A stretch of 9,626 bases of DNA from CAIUKV01 sp041659105. Lineage in GTDB: Bacteria > Actinomycetota > Acidimicrobiia > IMCC26256 > PALSA-555. Below, one piece after another: positions 1 through 5,889 of the stretch; within the stretch, counting starts at the first letter, position 1, and each line of letters begins with the position of its first letter. The position numbers and the translations under genes are program-made. The notes below the pieces were generated by a model. That model saw only the letters and a list, made by a program, of their open reading frames with translations, was not told the DNA's origin and did not search any database. The stretch spans positions 1 to 9,626 of the forward strand of contig JBAZYX010000126.1 in NCBI GenBank assembly GCA_041659105.1, given 5' to 3'.

Positions 1-146
1 CGGCCGGCAAGGTGCCGGAGCAGGAGCAGCGCGGTCGGGCCGAGCGTGGGGAGCCAGAAGGTCTCGGCGTAGCGCGACCGGGGGTCGTAGCCGATCGTGT
101 CGAGCACGGGATCGGGCCAGGGGGTGATGGTGAGGAGCTCGGGCAC
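1..146 (-). CDS. Conserved actinobacterial protein of unknown function (5' part only)
   Basis: The reading frame starts at a GTG (positions 146-144 read in reverse) and is open to the left edge: 48 full codons plus two bases. A perfect GGGAGG ribosome binding site lies 4 bases before the start (plus-strand 151-156). The N-terminus reads MPELLTITPWPDPVLDTIGY, followed by DPRSRYAETFWLPTLGPTAL and a Leu-rich LLLLRHLAG. From memory, this TPWPDPV...DPRS...ETFWLPTLGPTALLLLRHLA pattern is typical of a widespread actinobacterial hypothetical family of soluble proteins with no established function. I cannot confirm it by search. The gene follows the GGDEF-EAL gene on the same strand after 127 bp that contain no TA dinucleotide, so co-transcription is plausible. 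The C-terminal part lies outside the window, so completeness cannot be judged. Confidence 0.8.
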   Translation of the reverse strand, partial: MPELLTITPWPDPVLDTIGYDPRSRYAETFWLPTLGPTALLLLRHLAG

Positions 147-250
147 GGTGCCTCCCGCGAGCAGCGAAGGTGGAGGATCGGGAGCGGTCGACGACAACGT
201 GGTCGCCGGGGAAGCACCGCCCTGGACAAGCCCTCGCGAACGCCGTGACC

Positions 251-265
251 ACCGCGCGACGCGGT
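251..265 (-). terminator. Short GC hairpin just after the GGDEF-EAL stop codon (weak terminator candidate)
   Basis: ACCGCG-CGA-CGCGGT is a perfect 6-bp stem with a 3-base loop, starting 8 bases after the stop codon at 274-276. No T-run follows on the minus strand, so it is not a classical intrinsic terminator. It may only slow or partly end transcription, or be chance in GC-rich DNA. Confidence 0.25.
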
Positions 266-273
266 CGGGCCGG

Positions 274-2523
274 TCAGGGAGCGACGGATGCCGCCGAGCC
301 CGCCGCGGGCTCGGATGCCCGCTCGAGCTGCCGGCCGAGCGGCGCGCGGGACCGGATCCCGAAGCGCTCCGGGGGCGCCGGCCGACCGAACAGGTAGCCC
401 TGGGCGAACTCGCACCCGAGCGTGCGCAGCGTCGCGAGCTGCTCGGGTGTCTCGACGCCTTCCGCGACCGCGCCCATGCCGAGCGCGTGGGCGAGGCTGA
501 CCACCGCGGTGCAGATCGCGCTCGCTTCGGGTTCGCGGCCGAGGCCGTCGACGAAGGACCGGTCGACCTTCAGCGACTCGACGGGGAACCGTTTCAAGTA
601 CGTCATCGACGAGTAGCCGGTGCCGAAGTCGTCGACCGCGAGGTGCACGCCGAGGGCGCGCAGCGCGTACAGCATCGACACCGCCGACTCGGCGTCGCGC
701 ATGAGGGTGCTCTCGGTGATCTCGAGCCACACGCGGTTGGGATCGACGCCGGTGCGGTCGAGCGCGGCGGCGATGTCGTCGGGAAGCGTCGGCTCCGCGA
801 GCTGACGTGGGGAGAGGTTCACGCTGATGCTCACCGGCGCACCGCAGGCGTGCCACGCGGCCGCCTGGCGGCAGGCCTGCTCCAGCACCCAGCTGCCGAT
901 CGGCACCACGAGCCCGGTCTCCTCGGCGAGGGGGATGAACTGGTCCGGGCCGACGAGGCCGCGCTCGGGGTGCTCCCAACGCACGAGGGCCTCGAAGCCG
1001 GAGATCCGCGCGGTCTCGAGGCTCATGATCGGCTGGTAGAAGACGCGCAGCTCCCCCCGTTCGAGGGCGCGGTGGAGCTCGTTGCCGGTGCGGAGGTGGG
1101 TGACCGCGTGGTCGCGCGAGCCGGACGCGTAGATCTCCACGCGAGCGCGGCCGTGCTCCTTCGCGCCGTACATCGCGGCGTCGGCGTTGCGCAGCAGGGT
1201 CTCAGGCGTCTCCATCTCCCCGCCGGACAGCGCGATCCCGACGCTGACCGTCACGTAGATCTCGCCCTCCGACAGGTGCACGGGCTTCGACACCGCCGTC
1301 GCGATCCGGTCCGCGATCTCGTTGGCGACGCGGACGTCGGGGACGGACTGGCACAGCACGGTGAACTCGTCGCCGCCGAAGCGGGCGACGGTGTCGTTCG
1401 GTCGCACGGCGGTGCGGAGCCGGTCGGCGATCGTGACGAGCAGGCGGTCGCCGGCCGAGTGGCCGAGGCTGTCGTTGATCACCTTGAAGTGGTCGAGGTC
1501 GAGGAAGAGCACGGCCGTGTGGCCGTGCCGGTCCTCCGCGAGCGCCCGGCGCAGCCGGTCGACGAACAGCAGGCGGTTGGGCAGGCCGGTGAGCGGGTCG
1601 TGGATGGCCTGGTGCGCGAGGCGCTCGCCGTCGCGGCGACGCGCGGTGATGTCCTCGATCTGGTGCACGACGTACATCGGCGTCCCGGCGGGGTCGCGCA
1701 CGAGGGACGCGCTGATGGCCGTCCACACCTCACGACCGTCGGTGTGCAGGTACCGCTGCTCGATCTGGTAGCTCGCGATCTCACCGGCGACGAGCCGGTC
1801 GAGGTGGTCGCGGATCGCCGCCTGGTCCTCGGGGTGGGTGAGGTCGAAGATCGAGACGCCGAGCAGCTGGTCCTCAGCGCGTCCGAGCATGCGGGCGAGC
1901 GCGCGGTTCACCCGGAAGAGCTCACCGTCGGTCGCGGCGAGCGCCATGCCGATCGGCGCGTGCTCGAATGCGGAGCGGAAGCGCTCCTGCGCCTCGCGCA
2001 GCTCGGCCTCGGCCCACCGGCGATCGGTCACGTCGCGCGCGTTGACCACGACGCCCTCGACCGCAGGGTCTTCGGTCAGGTTGGTCCCGACCGCTTCCAG
2101 GGTGTGCCACGTGCCGTCGGCGTGCACGACCTGGAACTCCACCGGGGGCGTCACCGAGCCCGGCCGGTTGAGCGTGCCGAGGAACACGTTCATCACGTGC
2201 GCGCGGTCGTCGGGGTGGACGAAGTCGAACGGCGGCGCCTTCAGCAGCTGCTCCTGCGTCCGTCCGAAGCTGCGCTCGGCCGACGGGCTCGCGAACTTGC
2301 AGGTCCCGTCCCGCCCGAAGATCGCGATCACGTCGTGGGAGTTGCGCACGAGCGCCTGGACGCGGGCTTCGCTCCGGCGCAGGCGCAGGGCCGTCTCGGA
2401 GGCCGCCCGACTCGATCGGCGCTCGTGGCGCCAGAGGACGAGGACGGCGAGCACGACGCCAGCCACGAGCCCGACGACGCCGGACACCAACGGAGCAGAT
2501 CCCATTCCCACCAGGAGATGCAT
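274..2523 (-). CDS. Membrane-tethered PAS-PAS-GGDEF-EAL cyclic-di-GMP synthase/phosphodiesterase
   Basis: Predicted to make (GGDEF) and degrade (EAL) cyclic-di-GMP at the inner face of the membrane. Numbering is from the ATG at 2523 (749 residues). One hydrophobic segment lies at about 8-31, followed by basic WRHERR; then PAS 1 (about 47-167), PAS 2 (about 180-293), GGDEF (about 302-467) and EAL (about 482-722). The diguanylate cyclase signature GGDEF is at 383-387. An inhibitory-site RPND stands exactly five residues before it (374-377). In the EAL domain, EAL (511-513), Asn in NLSP (569), Glu in LEITES (601), DDFGTGYSS (631-639), Lys in SLKVDR (652) and AEGVET (687-692) are all present, so both activities look intact. 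The start is uncertain: an in-frame GTG at 2592 adds 23 Arg-rich residues, and an ATG at 2505 also keeps the membrane segment. None has a good ribosome binding site. It follows meaB on the same strand. Confidence 0.93.
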   Translation of the reverse strand: MHLLVGMGSAPLVSGVVGLVAGVVLAVLVLWRHERRSSRAASETALRLRRSEARVQALVRNSHDVIAIFGRDGTCKFASPSAERSFGRTQEQLLKAPPFDFVHPDDRAHVMNVFLGTLNRPGSVTPPVEFQVVHADGTWHTLEAVGTNLTEDPAVEGVVVNARDVTDRRWAEAELREAQERFRSAFEHAPIGMALAATDGELFRVNRALARMLGRAEDQLLGVSIFDLTHPEDQAAIRDHLDRLVAGEIASYQIEQRYLHTDGREVWTAISASLVRDPAGTPMYVVHQIEDITARRRDGERLAHQAIHDPLTGLPNRLLFVDRLRRALAEDRHGHTAVLFLDLDHFKVINDSLGHSAGDRLLVTIADRLRTAVRPNDTVARFGGDEFTVLCQSVPDVRVANEIADRIATAVSKPVHLSEGEIYVTVSVGIALSGGEMETPETLLRNADAAMYGAKEHGRARVEIYASGSRDHAVTHLRTGNELHRALERGELRVFYQPIMSLETARISGFEALVRWEHPERGLVGPDQFIPLAEETGLVVPIGSWVLEQACRQAAAWHACGAPVSISVNLSPRQLAEPTLPDDIAAALDRTGVDPNRVWLEITESTLMRDAESAVSMLYALRALGVHLAVDDFGTGYSSMTYLKRFPVESLKVDRSFVDGLGREPEASAICTAVVSLAHALGMGAVAEGVETPEQLATLRTLGCEFAQGYLFGRPAPPERFGIRSRAPLGRQLERASEPAAGSAASVAP

Positions 2524-2552
2524 CGGCCCGCGCGGCGCCGCGATTGAGCGAC

Positions 2553-2577
2553 GTCGGCACGGGCGGACCCGGCCGAC
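2553..2577 (-). other. Inverted repeat between meaB and the GGDEF-EAL gene
   Basis: GTCGGC (2553-2558) pairs with GCCGAC (2572-2577), and inside it GGG (2561-2563) pairs with CCC (2568-2570) around a CGGA loop. It sits 29 bases past the meaB stop and 29 bases before the chosen start of the next gene. There is no T-run. It may be an RNA processing or attenuating hairpin. If the next gene really starts at 2592, it is simply coding sequence. Confidence 0.3.
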
Positions 2578-2605
2578 CCGCCGCGCCGACACGTGCGGCC
2601 GTCGG

Positions 2606-3577
2606 TCAGTCGTCCCCGAGGAAGACGGTGATCAGGCGGCGGGCGGCCGTGGTGGGGGCGATGCGCCCCGCGGCGACGTCCGCCTCGAGTGCGGCGGCGG
2701 CCGCGGCGGTGCGGCCGTCGGCGTGGAGGCGGTCGAGCAGGGAGTCGGCGAGCTCGTCGCGCATCCAGGCCCGGGCCTGCTCCTGGCGCCGGGCGTCGAG
2801 CTCCTCGCCGGAGAGGGCCCGGCCGAACTCCTCGACCGCACCCCACAGGGCGTCGATGCCGCGTTGCTCGAGCGCGGAGCACAGCACCACGCGCGGCGTC
2901 CAGCTCGTGGAGCGGGGCCGGACCAGGTGCAGCGCGGCCGCGTAGTCGGACGCGGTCGCGCTGGCGACCGGGGCGAGCGCCCCGTCGGCCTTGTTGACCG
3001 CGACGATGTCGGCCAGCTCGACGATGCCGCGCTTGATGCCTTGCAGCTCGTCGCCCCCGGCGGGCGCGATGAGCAGCACGAAGCAGTCGACCATGTCGGC
3101 CACGGCCGTCTCGGACTGGCCGACGCCGACCGTCTCCACGATCACCACGTCGAAGCCCGACGCCTCGCAGAGCAGCATCGCCTCGCGCGTTCGCCGGGCG
3201 ACGCCGCCGAGCGTGGTCCCGGCGGGGGACGGGCGAACGAACGCAGCGGGATGGCGCGACAGCTGCTCCATGCGCGTCTTGTCGCCGAGGATGGACCCGC
3301 CGGTGCGCGAGCTCGACGGGTCCACGGCGAGCACCGCGACGCGGTGCCCGGCGCCGACGACGTGGAGGCCCAGTGCCTCGATGAGCGTGGACTTGCCGGC
3401 CCCGGGCGAGCCCGAGATCCCGATCCGGATCGCGCGGCCGGTGTGCGGCATGACCTCGGTGAGCAGCGCGTCGGCGGCCTTGCGGTCGTCGCCGCGGGTG
3501 GACTCGACGAGGGTGATGCCGCGGGCGAGCGCGCGCCGGTCGCCGCCGAGGAGCTCCGCGCCGAGCGTGCTGGACAT
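2606..3577 (-). CDS. meaB: Methylmalonyl-CoA mutase-associated GTPase MeaB (ArgK family)
   Basis: A G3E-family P-loop GTPase of 323 residues, the normal family length. Known MeaB proteins gate loading of adenosylcobalamin into methylmalonyl-CoA mutase and protect the enzyme from inactivation. Visible motifs: Walker A GSPGAGKS at 56-63; the family-specific block DPSSSRTGGSILGDKTRM at 86-103; ETVGVGQSE at 148-156 (switch/G3 region); the guanine-specificity motif NKAD at 195-198; and an Ala/Arg-rich helical C-terminus that in the family forms the dimer arm. The start MSSTLGAELLGG fits the usual short helical lead into RRALARGITLVE. The ATG lies 14 bases after the mutase stop codon with no strong Shine-Dalgarno, which suggests translational coupling. 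Direct adjacency to the mutase makes the assignment firm against the old label 'ArgK arginine transport kinase'. Confidence 0.96.
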   Translation of the reverse strand: MSSTLGAELLGGDRRALARGITLVESTRGDDRKAADALLTEVMPHTGRAIRIGISGSPGAGKSTLIEALGLHVVGAGHRVAVLAVDPSSSRTGGSILGDKTRMEQLSRHPAAFVRPSPAGTTLGGVARRTREAMLLCEASGFDVVIVETVGVGQSETAVADMVDCFVLLIAPAGGDELQGIKRGIVELADIVAVNKADGALAPVASATASDYAAALHLVRPRSTSWTPRVVLCSALEQRGIDALWGAVEEFGRALSGEELDARRQEQARAWMRDELADSLLDRLHADGRTAAAAAALEADVAAGRIAPTTAARRLITVFLGDD

Positions 3578-3591
3578 GGTGTCGGTGCTCG

Positions 3592-5742
3592 TTACGCGGG
3601 GCGGCGGCGCACGAGCGCCAGCACCTCCGACGCGGCCTGGGGGATGTTGGTCCCCGGGCCGAAGATCGCCGCCGCGCCCGCTTCGTGCAGGAAGTCGTAG
3701 TCCTGCGCGGGGATCACGCCACCGCAGACGACCACGATGTCCTCGCCGCCGAGCTTGCGCAGCTGCTCGACCAGCTCGGGCACGAGCGTCTTGTGGCCCG
3801 CGGCCTGGCTGCTGACGCCCACCACGTGCACGTCGTTCTCGATTGCATCGCGCGCCGCTTCCTCGGGCGTCTGGAACAGCGGTCCCACGTCGACGTCGAA
3901 GCCGAGGTCGGCGAAGGCCGTGGCGATCACCTTGGCGCCGCGGTCGTGACCGTCCTGGCCCATCTTCACCACGAGCAGGCGGGGGCGCCGGCCCTCGGCC
4001 GTCGCGAACTCCTCGACCTCGCGGCGGATCTTCTCGTACCCCTCGTCGCCCTCGTAGGCCCCGCCGTACACACCGGCAATCGTACGGACGACGGCGCGGT
4101 GCCGGGAGAACACCTCCTCGAGCGCGTCGGAGATCTCGCCCACGGTCGCGCGAGCGCGGGTGGCGTCGACGCTGAGCTGGAGCAGGTTGCCGTCGCTGCG
4201 TGCGCCCTCGGTGAGGCGGTCGAGCGCGGCCCGGCAGGCGGCTTCGTCGCGGGTGGCGCGGACCGCGGTGAGCCGCGCGATCTGCTGCTCACGCACGTCG
4301 GCGTTGTCGATCTCGCGCACGTCGATCTCGGCCTCGTCGGTGAGGCGGTACTTGTTGACGCCGACGATGGTCTCCTCGCCGCGGTCGACGCGGGCCTGCC
4401 GGCGGGCGGCGGCCTCCTCGATCCGCAGCTTCGGCATGCCGGACTCGACCGCCTTCGTCATGCCGCCCAGAGCCTCGACCTCCTCGATGAGCGCCCACGC
4501 GTGGGTCGCCAGCGAGTCGGTGAGGGCCTCGACGTAGTAGCTCCCGCCGAGCGGGTCGACGACGCGGGTGATGCCGGTCTCCTCGGCGAGGACGAGCTGC
4601 GTGTTGCGGGCGATGCGGGCCGAGAAGTCGGTCGGCAGCGCGATCGCCTCGTCGAACGAGTTGGTGTGGAGGCTCTGCGTGCCGCCGAGCACCGCGGCCA
4701 TCGCCTCGACCGTGGTGCGCACGATGTTGTTGTACGGGTCCTGCGCGGTGAGCGACACCCCCGACGTCTGGCAGTGCGTGCGCAACATCACCGAGCCCGG
4801 CTTCTTCGGGTCGAACTGGCGCATGATCCGCGCCCAGAGCAACCGGGCCGCGCGCAGCTTCGCGATCTCCATGAAGAAGTCCATGCCGATCGCGAAGAAG
4901 AAGGAGAGCCGGCTGGCGAACGCATCGACGTCGATGCCGCGGTCGAGCACGGTGCGCACGTACTCGAGGCCGTCGGCGAGCGTGAACGCGAGCTCCTGCA
5001 CGGCGGTCGCGCCGGCCTCCTGCATGTGGTAGCCGGAGATGGAGATCGAGTTGAACTTCGGCATGTTGGCCGCCGTGTACTGGATGATGTCGGCGACGAT
5101 CCGCATGCTCGGCTCGGGCGGATAGATGTAGGTGTTGCGGACCATGAACTCCTTGAGGATGTCGTTCTGGATGGTCCCCTGGAGCTGGTCCTGGCTCACG
5201 CCCTGCTCTTCCGCGGCCACGATGTAGCCGGCGAGAACGGGCAGCACGGCGCCGTTCATCGTCATGGACACCGACATCCGGTCGAGCGGGATGCCGTCGA
5301 ACAGCACCTTCATGTCCTCGACGGAATCGATCGCCACACCCGCCTTGCCGACGTCGCCGACGACCCGCGGGTGGTCGCTGTCGTAGCCGCGGTGGGTGGC
5401 GAGGTCGAACGCCACCGACAGGCCCATCTGCCCGGCGGCGAGGTTCTGGCGGTAGAAGGCGTTGGACTCCTCCGCGGTGGAGAACCCCGCGTACTGGCGG
5501 ATCGTCCACGGGCGGTTCGAGTACATCGTCGCCCGCGGGCCCCGCACGAAGGGCTCGATGCCCGGCAGCGTGCCGACCGCCTCGAGGCCCTCGAGGTCGG
5601 CCTCGGTGTAGAGGGGCTTGACCGGGATGCCCTCGGGCGTCGTCCGGATCAGCGAGTCGGGGTCGCCCTTCAGCTCCTTCTCGGCCAGGCCACGCCAGGC
5701 GTCGAGGGTCGGGAGGCTCGGGTCGGGGGTCTCGTCGGCCAT
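3592..5742 (-). CDS. mutB: Methylmalonyl-CoA mutase, catalytic plus B12-binding domains in one chain
   Basis: Interconverts (R)-methylmalonyl-CoA and succinyl-CoA using adenosylcobalamin, in propionyl-CoA breakdown or synthesis (also called scpA or mcmA). It has 716 residues. The substrate TIM barrel covers about 35-560, with TMY (Tyr74), PSMR (Arg214), GYHMQ (His239) and THCQTSG (Gln325). Tyr74 and Arg214 match the residues that select methylmalonyl-CoA in the Propionibacterium enzyme; isobutyryl-CoA mutases carry Phe and Gln there. The B12 domain covers about 585-716, with the base-off DGHDRG motif at 597-602 (His599 as cobalt ligand) and GG at 674-675. The SxL position reads SSQ (644-646) instead of the common SSL. 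It is the first gene of its strand group, with meaB directly downstream and no small-subunit gene beside it. That suggests a homodimer, as in human or Rhizobium enzymes. The start ATG has no Shine-Dalgarno but has a TAGCCT -10 box six bases upstream. Confidence 0.97.
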   Translation of the reverse strand: MADETPDPSLPTLDAWRGLAEKELKGDPDSLIRTTPEGIPVKPLYTEADLEGLEAVGTLPGIEPFVRGPRATMYSNRPWTIRQYAGFSTAEESNAFYRQNLAAGQMGLSVAFDLATHRGYDSDHPRVVGDVGKAGVAIDSVEDMKVLFDGIPLDRMSVSMTMNGAVLPVLAGYIVAAEEQGVSQDQLQGTIQNDILKEFMVRNTYIYPPEPSMRIVADIIQYTAANMPKFNSISISGYHMQEAGATAVQELAFTLADGLEYVRTVLDRGIDVDAFASRLSFFFAIGMDFFMEIAKLRAARLLWARIMRQFDPKKPGSVMLRTHCQTSGVSLTAQDPYNNIVRTTVEAMAAVLGGTQSLHTNSFDEAIALPTDFSARIARNTQLVLAEETGITRVVDPLGGSYYVEALTDSLATHAWALIEEVEALGGMTKAVESGMPKLRIEEAAARRQARVDRGEETIVGVNKYRLTDEAEIDVREIDNADVREQQIARLTAVRATRDEAACRAALDRLTEGARSDGNLLQLSVDATRARATVGEISDALEEVFSRHRAVVRTIAGVYGGAYEGDEGYEKIRREVEEFATAEGRRPRLLVVKMGQDGHDRGAKVIATAFADLGFDVDVGPLFQTPEEAARDAIENDVHVVGVSSQAAGHKTLVPELVEQLRKLGGEDIVVVCGGVIPAQDYDFLHEAGAAAIFGPGTNIPQAASEVLALVRRRPA

Positions 5743-5748
5743 GATCGG

Positions 5749-5754
5749 AGGCTA
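5749..5754 (-). promoter_or_regulatory. Putative -10 box (TAGCCT) of a leaderless mutase promoter
   Basis: Read on the minus strand, TAGCCT matches the actinobacterial TANNNT -10 element and ends six bases before the mutase ATG at 5742. Transcription would start at or next to the A of the ATG. No Shine-Dalgarno is present in that strand; the GGAGG here lies on the opposite strand. It holds the only TA dinucleotide in the 147-bp gap. Confidence 0.5.
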
Positions 5755-5804
5755 CTTCGCGGCCTCCCGGCTCCCTCGGGCCGGGTCAAGGTCGGCGCCC
5801 GCAG

Positions 5805-5828
5805 GGCCGATCATCACGATGATGGGCC
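5805..5828. promoter_or_regulatory. 24-bp imperfect inverted repeat, possible operator in the divergent promoter region
   Basis: The arms are GGCC-g-ATCATC and GATGAT-g-GGCC around a central AC. Ten of eleven arm positions pair; only 5809/5824 mismatch. The ATCATC/GATGAT core is AT-rich for this DNA. The centre (5816.5) is about 74 bp from the mutase start and about 73 bp from the amidase start. It could bind a dimeric regulator serving one or both genes. No regulator family is recognised from the sequence. Confidence 0.4.
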
Positions 5829-5889
5829 TCCGCCACCGGCGCCTGGCAGACTGTGGGCGGGCGGAGCCGATCTGGGAGCCAGTCGACTC

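Noticed and set aside
97..2547. Long plus-strand open frame (816 codons) opposite the GGDEF-EAL gene
   Set aside because: It is rich in Arg, Gly, Asp and Val with no recognisable domain and lies exactly antisense to a gene with clear motifs. Such frames are common in GC-rich DNA.
5747..5751. GGAGG near the mutase start as a ribosome binding site
   Set aside because: It is on the plus strand, while the mutase is read from the minus strand; no plus-strand start codon at a suitable distance opens a supported gene.
3685..5889. Upstream extension of the amidase reading frame
   Set aside because: It is open but antisense to the mutase, with no domain. The signal peptide begins at the GTG at 5890, which is the sensible start.
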